From: Bermanella marisrubri
GTDB lineage: Bacteria > Pseudomonadota > Gammaproteobacteria > Pseudomonadales > Oceanobacteraceae
Direction: 5' to 3'
NCBI RefSeq assembly: GCF_012295615.1
Contig: NZ_CP051183.1
Location: 62,001 to 126,000, forward strand
Length of the DNA: 64,000 nt
The first letter of the stretch is position 1, and each line of letters starts with the position of its first letter. A program made the translations under genes and the position numbers. Under the pieces are notes generated by a model. That model made no database searches. It was not told the origin of the DNA and saw nothing but the letters and a program-made list of their open reading frames with translations. Of the stretch, positions 38,810 through 47,288 are shown one piece after another.

Positions 38810-41065
38810 ATGAGTAGACCTTCTACACCTGAATTGAATTTTGATACGCCGGCGCTTAAGCGTTACCGGCTTAGACGAGCAGTCAAAGATAAGCTCGCCA
38901 GCTGGAGTATCGGCTTAGGTGGCGTCAGCATCATTGGTGCAGTCCTGCTGATTTTCTTTTATTTGCTTTATGAAGTGGCTCCCATGTTCGTACCTGCGGA
39001 TGTGAAAAAGCTTAATGAATACAGTTTGCCAGGATCTCAAGCACAAGAAACTGTGATGCTTGCAATGGAAGAGCAGGCAGAAGTAGCACTGCGTGTCCAA
39101 AAAGGCGGTGATTTGACCTTCTTCCGAGTAGAAGATGGCAGGTTGATCAAAAGCGAACATGTCCCGCTTTCTGGCAACGTTACTAGTTTCGATTTGAATA
39201 CGCCAGCGTCGCGCAAAATGGCGTTTGCCAATGATCAAGGCCAAGTATTGTTGGCCAAACACAATTACCGATTAAAGTATGATGAAAATACCAATCGTAC
39301 TATCATCCCTCGCATTGATTATCCTTATGGCCAGGAACCGTTAACGGTTTTTGATGATGGCCGTGCTATTAAATATATTTCCATTCGCGATAGTGATAGC
39401 GCCATTCTTATTAGCGCGTTAGATGAAAGTGGTGCGCCGAAAGTCGTTCGCTATACAAAAGAAGAAGACTTTTTGAGTGGCGACATTGTTTTAGAGCGCG
39501 AGTCCGTTAATTTACCCATGATGTCTGGCACCATTAATCAGATCGAAGTGGATCAAGCCATGAACTGGATGTTTGTATTGGCTGACAATCGCTTATTGCA
39601 CGTGATTAATTTGCGTAGCGAAACGCTCGAGCAAACCGTTAACTTAAGTGATCACGGTGAGATTACACAGTTGTCTATGTTACTGGGTGAGAACTCTCTA
39701 TTGGTAGGCACGAATAAAGGTGATGTTAGCCAATGGTTTATGGTGCGTGGTGAAGATAACCAAAAACGTCTACAGCGTATTCGTACATTCGATACCGAAG
39801 CACAAACTGTTGTAGCCATGTCTACAGAACAACGCCGCAAAGGATTTTTTGTTGCAGGTAATGATGGCCGCATTGCTATTTTCCACAGCACAGCCCATCG
39901 CAATTTATTAGATGAAGATCTAGTTGATGGCGAGGTGAATACACTGACCATTAGTCCACGAGCGAAAGACTTATTGGTAGAAACCAAAGACGGTCGAATC
40001 GTTCATTTCAAAGTAGACAACCCGCATCCAGAAATTTCTTGGAAATCCATGTGGGATGAAGTCTGGTATGAAGGTTACGAAGAGCCAGAATACACTTGGC
40101 AGAGCTCTTCTTCATCCAGTGACTTTGAACCAAAATATTCTTTAGTACCGCTTGCGTTTGGTACATTAAAAGGTGCTTTTTATGCCATGCTTTTGGCCGC
40201 GCCGCTCGCCATTGCCGGTGCAGTCTATACCGCTTACTTCATGGCCCCAGCCATGCGTAGAAAAGTTAAGCCTATCATCGAACTAATGGAAGCATTGCCT
40301 ACGGTAATCTTGGGTTTCTTAGCGGGTTTAGCGTTAGCACCGTTTATCGAAAATAACTTGCTCGGCATATTTGCTATGTTGGTAATTATGCCCATGGCCA
40401 TGCTGGCGTTTGGTTTTATGTGGGTGAATCTACCAGCAAAGATTCGCCACAGCTTACCTGATGGCTGGGATGCCTTACCGCTCATTCCTGTCATCATTCT
40501 TAGCGTTTGGTTTGCCATTGAAGTAAGCCCCACGTTTGAAATGTGGTTCTTTGGTGGTTCCATGACGCAATGGTTAAACAATGATTTGGGTGTGGACTTC
40601 AGTCAACGTAACGCATTGATTGTTGGTTTAGCCATGGGTTTTGCCGTTATTCCAACCATTTTCTCGATTGCAGAAGACGCCATATTCAGTGTGCCAAAGT
40701 CACTGAGTTATGGCTCGTTGGCGTTGGGTGCAACACCTTGGCAAACCATGGTGAAAGTTGTATTACCCACAGCAAGCCCAGGTATTTTTTCTGCGTTAAT
40801 GATTGGCCTAGGACGCGCAGTAGGTGAAACCATGATCGTACTCATGGCCACTGGTAATACTCCGATCACGGATATAAATATTTTCGAAGGTATGCGTACT
40901 TTGGCAGCCAACATTGCCGTTGAAATTCCAGAGTCGGCGGTGGGCAGTACTCACTATCGTATTCTATTCCTAACAGGTTTTGTGTTGTTCTTATTCACAT
41001 TTATTTTCAATACCATTGCGGAAACGGTTCGTCATCGTTTGCGTTCTAAATACGGTCAGCTGTAA
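38810..41065 (+). CDS. pstC: Phosphate ABC transporter permease PstC (long form)
   Basis: A 751-residue permease, more than twice E. coli PstC (319). After the first membrane helix (about 34-56) there is a soluble, presumably periplasmic insert of about 380 residues with repeated beta-propeller-like strands (SFDLNTPASRKMAFANDQGQ, FVLADNRLLHVINL, GRIAIFHS). The remaining transmembrane part starts near 445 and holds the EAA-type loop SLALGATPWQTMVKVVLP. Pseudomonas also has a long PstC. pstA follows after 11 bases. Confidence 0.95.
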   Translation: MSRPSTPELNFDTPALKRYRLRRAVKDKLASWSIGLGGVSIIGAVLLIFFYLLYEVAPMFVPADVKKLNEYSLPGSQAQETVMLAMEEQAEVALRVQKGGDLTFFRVEDGRLIKSEHVPLSGNVTSFDLNTPASRKMAFANDQGQVLLAKHNYRLKYDENTNRTIIPRIDYPYGQEPLTVFDDGRAIKYISIRDSDSAILISALDESGAPKVVRYTKEEDFLSGDIVLERESVNLPMMSGTINQIEVDQAMNWMFVLADNRLLHVINLRSETLEQTVNLSDHGEITQLSMLLGENSLLVGTNKGDVSQWFMVRGEDNQKRLQRIRTFDTEAQTVVAMSTEQRRKGFFVAGNDGRIAIFHSTAHRNLLDEDLVDGEVNTLTISPRAKDLLVETKDGRIVHFKVDNPHPEISWKSMWDEVWYEGYEEPEYTWQSSSSSSDFEPKYSLVPLAFGTLKGAFYAMLLAAPLAIAGAVYTAYFMAPAMRRKVKPIIELMEALPTVILGFLAGLALAPFIENNLLGIFAMLVIMPMAMLAFGFMWVNLPAKIRHSLPDGWDALPLIPVIILSVWFAIEVSPTFEMWFFGGSMTQWLNNDLGVDFSQRNALIVGLAMGFAVIPTIFSIAEDAIFSVPKSLSYGSLALGATPWQTMVKVVLPTASPGIFSALMIGLGRAVGETMIVLMATGNTPITDINIFEGMRTLAANIAVEIPESAVGSTHYRILFLTGFVLFLFTFIFNTIAETVRHRLRSKYGQL

Positions 41066-41076
41066 GGGAGGCCAAG

Positions 41077-42753
41077 ATGCGAGTTTCGTTTAAAGAATGG
41101 GTACAGTCTGGCTCCCCTTTTATCTGGTTAAATGCAGGTGCCGTTGCCATCAGCATGATCATGGTACTGGGCCTCATTGGTTTTATTGCAGTTAAGGGTT
41201 TGGCGCACTTTTGGCCAGGCCAAGTAATGCAGGCAACTTACACCCTGCCTGGAAATGCGCCGACACAAATTATGGGTCAGATTTCTGATCGGGAAATGGT
41301 CGGGCAAAACCAACTACAAGCCATTGGTTTGAATACCGTAGATGGTGCCGACGAGGCAGAGCGAATTCTGTTGAAAGTTGGTAACCGCGATGTCTATGGT
41401 GGCGACTTTCGTTGGGTGCTAGCGCACCATTTATCTGAAGAACGTTTCCCTGATGATGCAATGGTGATTGAGCGTCGCGAATGGGGCAACTTTTATGGAT
41501 TTTTGCAAAAAGTTTATAAGGGTGATGAACTCGTTGGGGATACCCAGCAAGACCCGCAAAAAGCTTGGGATGAGTTTCAAGCTTTAATTCAGCGTGCGTT
41601 GGATTTGCATGATGAAATCATGGATATCCAAAAAGGCGACATTGGTGCCATCAACTATGAAATCGATCGCTTACGTTTGAAAGAACGAGGCTATGAATTA
41701 GAAGGTGAGTTGACTCAAGAGCGTTTGGACGAACTCAACGCTCGTCGTGATGAGTTAAATGCAGAGTATGATGTACTGCAGAAAAAACTCATGGATTTAA
41801 ATAAAGCACTAAAACGTGACCACTTCATTGTAACTGAAGTGAACGGGCAAGTAGTTGAACTGCATGTATCCGAAGTCGTACGTGCTTTCAAACCCAATCA
41901 AATTGGAATCGTTGCCAAAGTTGGACATTACTTTGCAAAGATGGGTGAATTCTTAGGCGACGATCCTCGCGAAGCAAACACCGAGGGCGGTGTTTTCCCT
42001 GCCATCTTTGGTACCGTGCTTATGGTTATTCTGATGGCCATTATGGTGACACCACTTGGTGTGATCGCTGCGGTCTATTTGCGTGAATACGCCAAGCAAG
42101 GCGCGCTAACCCGCGTCATTCGTATCGCGGTAAATAACTTAGCCGGTGTGCCTTCCATTGTTTACGGTGTATTTGGTTTAGGTTTCTTTGTTTACTTCTT
42201 GGGTGGCACCATTGATGAGCTGTTCTTCCCTGAAGCTTTGCCCTCACCGACGTTTGGTACTTCAGGTTTGCTCTGGGCTTCCATTACCTTAGCTTTGTTA
42301 ACGCTTCCAGTTGTTATTGTGGCAACTGAAGAAGGTCTAGCACGTATTCCGCGCACTATTCGTGAAGGTTCGTTGGCGTTAGGCGCAACCAAGTGGGAAA
42401 CACTGGTGAAAATTATTTTGCCAATGTCGAGCCCAGCCATGATGACAGGCGTGATCTTGGCGGTTGCACGTGCTGCCGGTGAAGTAGCGCCATTGATGTT
42501 GGTAGGTGTGGTTAAACTTGCACCGACATTACCGTTAAATACTAATTACCCGTATCTGCATTTGGATCAGAAGTTCATGCACTTGGGCTTCCATATATAT
42601 GACGTTGGTTTCCAAAGTCCAAACGTAGAAGCGGCGCGTCCGTTGGTATACGCCACAGCATTGCTGTTGGTATTAGTGATTGCCTTGCTGAACTTATCAG
42701 CCATCGCCATCCGAAACCATTTACGTGAAAAATATAAAGCCTTAGAGATGTAA
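41077..42753 (+). CDS. pstA: Phosphate ABC transporter permease PstA (long form)
   Basis: A 558-residue partner of PstC; E. coli PstA has 296. Helix 1 is at about 18-40. A hydrophilic insert (about 45-300) contains a charged coiled-coil segment near 185-250 (INYEIDRLRLKERGYELEGE and onward). The MetI-type permease core follows with the EAA loop EGSLALGATKWETLVKIILP. It is operonic with pstC and 132 bases before pstB. Confidence 0.95.
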   Translation: MRVSFKEWVQSGSPFIWLNAGAVAISMIMVLGLIGFIAVKGLAHFWPGQVMQATYTLPGNAPTQIMGQISDREMVGQNQLQAIGLNTVDGADEAERILLKVGNRDVYGGDFRWVLAHHLSEERFPDDAMVIERREWGNFYGFLQKVYKGDELVGDTQQDPQKAWDEFQALIQRALDLHDEIMDIQKGDIGAINYEIDRLRLKERGYELEGELTQERLDELNARRDELNAEYDVLQKKLMDLNKALKRDHFIVTEVNGQVVELHVSEVVRAFKPNQIGIVAKVGHYFAKMGEFLGDDPREANTEGGVFPAIFGTVLMVILMAIMVTPLGVIAAVYLREYAKQGALTRVIRIAVNNLAGVPSIVYGVFGLGFFVYFLGGTIDELFFPEALPSPTFGTSGLLWASITLALLTLPVVIVATEEGLARIPRTIREGSLALGATKWETLVKIILPMSSPAMMTGVILAVARAAGEVAPLMLVGVVKLAPTLPLNTNYPYLHLDQKFMHLGFHIYDVGFQSPNVEAARPLVYATALLLVLVIALLNLSAIAIRNHLREKYKALEM

Positions 42754-42885
42754 CGTACAGGACGTACTAACACTGCGGGTGCATGGATGCACAGGAGCGG
42801 TGAATGTACAGGACCATAAGGCATATCGGAGTTCAGATTGAACTGGACTTCAAAACAGAATTTATTTTTATAGAAGATTAGAGTT

Positions 42886-43725
42886 ATGACAGACGCAACT
42901 GAACAAAAAGGCCATAGCATCGACATGTCTTCCATGGGGCGTGAGAGCCGCCATCTTGACCTCAGCAAAGAGGAGCCAGCGCTAAAAGTGAATAACTTGC
43001 GTCTGAGCTATGGCGAGAAAGAAGCGCTTCACGGTATCGACATGATTATCCCGAAGAAGCGCGTTACCGCCTTCATCGGTCCATCGGGTTGTGGTAAATC
43101 GACGCTATTGCGTTGCTTCAACCGTATGAACGATTTGGTCGACACCTGTTCAATCACGGGTGAAATTCTTTTGGACGATCAAAACATCTACGAAAAAGGG
43201 GTGGATGTTGCTGAACTCCGTCGTCGAGTGGGTATGGTATTCCAAAAGCCGAACCCTTTCCCAAAAAGCATTTATGAAAACGTAGCATATGGCTTACGTA
43301 TTCAAGGTATTAAGAAAAAGCGTCAAATCGATGAGACCGTCGAGTGGGCACTGCGCAGTGCGGCACTTTGGGATGAAGTAAAAGATCGCCTACACGAAAG
43401 TGCCTTGGGTATGTCCGGTGGTCAGCAGCAGCGTTTGGTTATCGCCCGTACTATCGCCGTGAAACCAGAAGTATTGCTATTGGATGAACCGGCTTCTGCT
43501 CTTGACCCAATTTCGACACTTAAGATCGAAGAATTGATTCACGAACTGAAAAACGATTTCACCATCGCTATCGTAACCCACAATATGCAACAGGCTGCTC
43601 GTGTGAGCGACTATACTGCATTTATGTACATGGGCGACATGATCGAATTTGGCGATACCGATCAGTTGTTCACTAACCCGACCGAGAAACAAACGGAAGA
43701 CTATATTACGGGTCGTTACGGCTAG
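42886..43725 (+). CDS. pstB: Phosphate ABC transporter ATPase PstB
   Basis: The nucleotide-binding subunit, 279 residues. Walker [10 protein letters not shown] is at 66-74, Q-loop [11 protein letters not shown], signature [12 protein letters not shown], Walker [14 protein letters not shown] and the H-loop [14 protein letters not shown]. The [11 protein letters not shown] and [14 protein letters not shown] blocks are specific to PstB. An N-terminal extension of about 30 residues is hydrophilic. phoU starts 80 bases on. Confidence 0.98.
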   Translation: MTDATEQKGHSIDMSSMGRESRHLDLSKEEPALKVNNLRLSYGEKEALHGIDMIIPKKRVTAFIGPSGCGKSTLLRCFNRMNDLVDTCSITGEILLDDQNIYEKGVDVAELRRRVGMVFQKPNPFPKSIYENVAYGLRIQGIKKKRQIDETVEWALRSAALWDEVKDRLHESALGMSGGQQQRLVIARTIAVKPEVLLLDEPASALDPISTLKIEELIHELKNDFTIAIVTHNMQQAARVSDYTAFMYMGDMIEFGDTDQLFTNPTEKQTEDYITGRYG

Positions 43726-43805
43726 TCTGAAGGCTTGAAAGAAACGTCGGTGGTCATGTACTGACCAATAACAGTGATTAAAAAGAATTCGGCAGGGGGA
43801 AACAA

Positions 43806-44528
43806 ATGGACTTAGACCAGGATGCTTATACGCATCATATCAGTCAGCAATTTAATGATGAATTAGAGCAAGCAAAGAACCATTTATTAGAAATGGGTGG
43901 ATTGGTGGAGCGCCAAGTAGGTGATGCGATCAAAGCCCTAATTGATGCGGACAGTGAACTCGGTGATCGTGTACAGAAAAAAGACGATCAAGTTAACCGC
44001 ATGGAAATTGAAATTGACGAAGAATGTACTCGCATCATTGCGCGTCGTCAGCCGGCTGCGTCGGATCTTCGTCTTGTAATTGCTACCAGCAAAGCGGTGA
44101 GTGACTTAGAACGCATTGGCGACGAGAGCGCTAAAATCGGCCGCTTGGCTATGAAACTATGTGAAGAAGGTGAAGCTCCGCGAGGCTATGTGGAAATTCG
44201 TCACATTGGTGATCGTGTACGTCGTATGACACAAGAGGCATTAACCGCGTTTGCGCGTCTTGATGTGGATACCGCACTGAACGTTGCCCGCGAAGATAAA
44301 GACGTGGACCGAGAGTATGAGAGCGCCATGCGAGAGCTGGTGACCTACATGATGGAAGACCCGCGCTCAATTAAGCGCGTAATGAACATCATTTGGTCTT
44401 TGCGTTCACTAGAGCGTATTGGCGACCATGCCCGCAATATCGCGGAAAATGTGATTTACCTAGTGAAGGGTACAGATGTTCGCCATATCAGTATTGATGA
44501 GATGCAGCGCCAGGTTCAAGACGACTAA
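43806..44528 (+). CDS. phoU: Phosphate signalling protein PhoU
   Basis: Two PhoU helical-bundle repeats (about 20-110 and 125-220) with the acidic metal motifs ISKAVSDLERIGDES (near 98) and IWSLRSLERIGDHARNIAENV (near 198). PhoU links Pst transport to PhoR and restrains the Pho response. It has 240 residues. A GGGGG ribosome site lies upstream of the ATG. It closes the pst operon, as in most gammaproteobacteria. Confidence 0.97.
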   Translation: MDLDQDAYTHHISQQFNDELEQAKNHLLEMGGLVERQVGDAIKALIDADSELGDRVQKKDDQVNRMEIEIDEECTRIIARRQPAASDLRLVIATSKAVSDLERIGDESAKIGRLAMKLCEEGEAPRGYVEIRHIGDRVRRMTQEALTAFARLDVDTALNVAREDKDVDREYESAMRELVTYMMEDPRSIKRVMNIIWSLRSLERIGDHARNIAENVIYLVKGTDVRHISIDEMQRQVQDD

Positions 44529-44628
44529 CTCCAGTATGACTGAAGCAGAAAAATCGGCAAATGAAGCAAGGTAAAGCTAAGCTATTGATTCACTTGCTAA
44601 AATTTCTAAGAAAACTTTGAAAAAACCC

Positions 44629-44657
44629 TTGACCGAAGGGGCGGAAGTCCATAAAAT
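44629..44657 (+). promoter_or_regulatory. Sigma-70 promoter of tRNA-Thr
   Basis: TTGACC (44629-44634) and TAAAAT (44652-44657) are separated by 17 bases. GCGCCCC follows the -10, a GC-rich discriminator of the kind found at stringently controlled stable-RNA promoters. The tRNA starts 14 bases after the -10. Confidence 0.8.
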
Positions 44658-44671
44658 GCGCCCCACTTCGT

Positions 44672-44747
<76 letters not shown>

Positions 44748-44755
44748 CTTATTTG

Positions 44756-44792
44756 AAAAACCCGCTTATGGAAACATAAACGGGTTTTTTTT
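44756..44792 (+). terminator. Terminator of tRNA-Thr
   Basis: AAAAACCCGcTTATG pairs with CATAAaCGGGTTTTT around GAAA, with one internal mismatch, and continues in a T tract of eight. It starts 9 bases after the tRNA CCA. Confidence 0.92.
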
Positions 44793-44819
44793 ATGCCCTT
44801 ACAAAAACGTCAACCGCAT

Positions 44820-44848
44820 AAAAAAGCCAGCGTGACGCTGGCTTTTTT
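44820..44848. terminator. Terminator of the MshEN-type gene
   Basis: AAAAAAGCCAGCG and CGCTGGCTTTTTT are perfect complements around TGA. It lies 20 bases downstream of the stop of the leftward gene at 44869-45366. The symmetric A and T runs allow action from both sides. Confidence 0.9.
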
Positions 44849-44868
44849 ACAGGCGAACAAAGTGAAAG

Positions 44869-45366
44869 CTAGAATTTAATACTGACGTTGACCTTGTAGC
44901 TATTATTGCTATCGGTCGATAAGTTCATCGACATGGGGACTTCTTTTATTTCAAAATCTTGATTAATGCCGCCTTGAGCTAGAAAAGACGTTGTGGCGCT
45001 GGCGACTTTAAGCAAATCCACGCTATCTCCGCTGTTACTGTAGCCATCAAAATCTGTAGGGTTTGGATAAAATGTATCAGCTACTTTTGTCAGCTCGTAT
45101 TCAGGCAAGTGCTCGACCTTTTGTTGGGCTTGGCACATAGTGAAAGGTCCAACGAAAAGGGCTGTCAGTGCCGCTACGAAGCGTAAGCGGCTTTGCTTCC
45201 TTAGGGCACGTGCAACTTGATAATTGCTGGCCATACCAAGCTCGACTAGGGCTTCCCCTAAAGCCATACCATGGCGAAGTTGATAAGTTAAAGCCGCATC
45301 AAGCTGTTGCTCAGAAATCACGCGGCGTTTTATTAATATATGTCCGAGACGTACTGGCTGCTGCAT
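44869..45366 (-). CDS. Small membrane protein with an MshEN-type c-di-GMP-binding domain
   Basis: A protein of 165 residues from the ATG at 45366 (a TTG at 45375 would add three). Residues 6-29 (RLGHILIKRRVISEQQLDAAL and on) and 35-58 (ALGEALVELGMASNYQVARAL and on) are two 24-residue repeats split by five residues, the exact build of the MshEN c-di-GMP-binding fold of GspE/MshE-type ATPases. No ATPase follows. Instead there is a hydrophobic helix (about 65-80, FVAALTALFVGPFTM) and an 80-residue polar C terminus, probably periplasmic. The function is unknown; c-di-GMP sensing at the membrane is inference. Confidence 0.7.
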   Translation of the reverse strand: MQQPVRLGHILIKRRVISEQQLDAALTYQLRHGMALGEALVELGMASNYQVARALRKQSRLRFVAALTALFVGPFTMCQAQQKVEHLPEYELTKVADTFYPNPTDFDGYSNSGDSVDLLKVASATTSFLAQGGINQDFEIKEVPMSMNLSTDSNNSYKVNVSIKF

Positions 45367-45724
45367 GTGAGACAATCCGTTCTAAAATCAGGTAATGTGA
45401 AGTGTGACACAGGAAATGCAAATTGGCAGATGCTGGCTAGATCAAAACAGACTTTGTGGTGATTGCTATATGCCCTAAGGTTATTCTTAATGTTTTGTAA
45501 CATTAGGCGAGCTGATTAAAAGTCTATAAAAAACATTAAGTTACGAGCGCTAAAATTTTTGCTTGGGTGCAGCGTCAATAGTTCCTTTTACAAAAAGCCT
45601 ACTTCACATTACAGCCGAGAACGGGCTCACATTGCGAATGTTCTAACATAAACATCATGCGTTGAAACATGTTACCAGAGCCGACGCTTAACCTTTCTAA
45701 CCTTAAATAGACTTGAGAATGAAT
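45367..45724. other. Divergent intergenic region with one inverted repeat
   Basis: This stretch of 358 bases between the MshEN-type gene and DUF3392 has no coding pattern that I can support. It is AT-rich in the middle. A perfect inverted repeat TAATGTT-TTGT-AACATTA lies at 45488-45505, and AACATTAAG recurs just after (about 45533). These may be operator elements for the divergent promoters. No Pho box with correct spacing was seen. Confidence 0.5.
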
Positions 45725-46045
45725 ATGGACAGTTTACTAATCGATGCCAGCCAATGGTTGCGGCCTTATAGTTCAAATATGGCCGTAGCCTTTGTTGCAA
45801 CACTTTTGGTGATATACGGCGATACCATTAATCGTACACTTCGTGTCATTGTTAAGCCTTACCCCATGGCGTTAAGAGTTGGCGCATTCATTTTATTGTG
45901 TACGCTTGGCTATGGTGCCATTACAGTGTGGGGCTCTGGGCAGGTAGCGCAGCTTATGTATAAAATACCTGATGTTTATTTTGCTCTCGTCGTTGTGTTA
46001 TCGTTCATTATTTTGGGAATCTTGGCGGAGCGTTATCAAAAATAA
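45725..46045 (+). CDS. DUF3392 family membrane protein
   Basis: A protein of 107 residues from the ATG at 45725, which has GAGA six bases upstream (an ATG at 45719 is too close to it). There are three hydrophobic segments, about 17-36, 50-70 and 82-102. The pattern RPYSSNMAVAFVATLLVIYGDTINR, then FILLCTLGYGA and a C-terminal VLSFIILGILAERYQK, agrees with the DUF3392 inner-membrane family. No function is known. The S1/P1 nuclease gene follows after 20 bases. Confidence 0.75.
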   Translation: MDSLLIDASQWLRPYSSNMAVAFVATLLVIYGDTINRTLRVIVKPYPMALRVGAFILLCTLGYGAITVWGSGQVAQLMYKIPDVYFALVVVLSFIILGILAERYQK

Positions 46046-46065
46046 TAAAAACAAAGTTGGACATA

Positions 46066-46833
46066 ATGATAAGAAGAATCAAACTTTGTAGCCTGCTGTG
46101 GCTACTTTCTATTTCGTCTACAGTTTGGAGCTACGGCGATTTGGGCCACAAAATGGTGGCAGCCGCAGCCTGGCCGCAACTAACGCCTTATGCCAAACAC
46201 CAAATCGAAAGCATCCTTGGTTTTGGCCGAGAAAAGTTTGTAAATGCTTCAGTTTGGGCGGATCACATTAAAAGTGATCAGCGCTTTAATCATCTTAAAC
46301 CTCTGCATTATGTGAATTTGCCGAAGGGTTCTACGCAGTATAAACAACAGCGCGACTGTCCAGAAGGCCAATGCATTGTGCAAGCAATTTATGACTTTAG
46401 TGAATATGCTCGTTCAGGTTCAGAACGAGAGCAAGCGATGGCAGTACGTATGCTAATCCATCTTATCGCTGATATTCATCAACCTTTGCATGCAGGGTAC
46501 AAAGAAGATCGTGGAGGGAATTGGTTTGAAGTGAAATACCAAGATTATACTTTGAGCTTACACAAACTATGGGATCATCAACTGGTAGAACGCTTCCATG
46601 AAAACTGGCAGCAAGGCAGTACCGAGCTTTTAAAGGATATGCCTAAAGCGACGTTATATAGTCCCGAGAAATGGGCAGAAATCAGTCATGCGTTAGTTGA
46701 GCGTTCGGTGTACGAAACACAAGAGAACAGGCTAGTGTCTGAAGCGTATTTAGAAATGGCTGATGATGTAACGCATCGTCAATTGCAGTTAGCGTCATGG
46801 CGACTTGCAATGTGGTTGAATCAGCTTTGGTGA
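46066..46833 (+). CDS. Exported S1/P1-type nuclease
   Basis: A trinuclear-zinc nuclease of 255 residues, exported by a signal peptide (MIRRIKLCSLLWLLSISSTVWS). Metal ligands are visible: GDLGHKMVAAAAW (first His), VWADHIK (Asp), LHYVNLP (His), HLIADIHQPLHAGY (His-x3-Asp-Ile-His and second His) and SLHKLWDHQLV (His, Asp). The residue that is normally Trp at the mature N terminus (WGxxGH) reads Tyr (YGDLGH), with Trp two places earlier. It probably degrades single-stranded nucleic acid in the periplasm or outside, and could supply phosphate. Confidence 0.88.
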   Translation: MIRRIKLCSLLWLLSISSTVWSYGDLGHKMVAAAAWPQLTPYAKHQIESILGFGREKFVNASVWADHIKSDQRFNHLKPLHYVNLPKGSTQYKQQRDCPEGQCIVQAIYDFSEYARSGSEREQAMAVRMLIHLIADIHQPLHAGYKEDRGGNWFEVKYQDYTLSLHKLWDHQLVERFHENWQQGSTELLKDMPKATLYSPEKWAEISHALVERSVYETQENRLVSEAYLEMADDVTHRQLQLASWRLAMWLNQLW

Positions 46834-47288
46834 GAATCAGTAGAAGATATGTAGAGTTCAGAAATGAAAAAGGGTGGAACTAAAGTGACAGGTTTCAGCA
46901 TCCTGCAAAAACCTGTCAAAGCACCCTAGGTTCCACCATCCAATAGCGGTCTAACAATCCATCGAACACATCCGTGTTGCCGATCATCCTAATCAGCTGT
47001 CCTTGCGTTCATCCTTGAACACGGTCTACTTTACCCAATAATTGATAATGGCAAACCCCCTGTTTTAAGTTATTTACTTTAACTGTTTGGTCATATTTTG
47101 GAGTTGTTGAGGTTTCATGGGGGTTAGCGCTGGTAACTTTGTACTAATAGATAAATCCTTAATATGATTAGGTTTTATCTCTGACAGCGCGTGTAGGAAA
47201 ATGCTTACATGGCCATAGGGCAATTTCCTAGGCACATCCAAACAGGGAAAATTCATCTAGGCTAAAAGTAAGATGACTAGGATGCTTT
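46834..47288. other. 455-bp gap with a long stem-loop
   Basis: No reading frame here is convincing. The left part holds the stem-loop at 46873-46937, listed separately. The middle (about 46940-47040) has no structure I can name, and from 47040 to 47280 the sequence is AT-rich and presumably carries the promoter of the DUF2971-like gene. A 60-codon leftward frame at 47074-47256 has no ribosome site or family resemblance. Confidence 0.5.
46873..46937. other. Long two-part stem-loop after the S1/P1 nuclease gene
   Basis: The outer pair GGTGGAAC (46873-46880) with GTTCCACC (46930-46937) and the inner pair TGACAGGTTT (46886-46895) with AAACCTGTCA (46909-46918) share one centre. Both are perfect; the internal loops are 5 and 11 bases and the apical loop is 13. 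No T tract follows, so it is not a standard terminator. It could be a structured RNA, a transcript-end stabiliser or a paired DNA-binding site. Confidence 0.65.

Noticed and set aside
47074..47256. Leftward 60-codon frame in the gap before the DUF2971-like gene
   Set aside because: No ribosome site, no family resemblance, and composition like the surrounding non-coding sequence.
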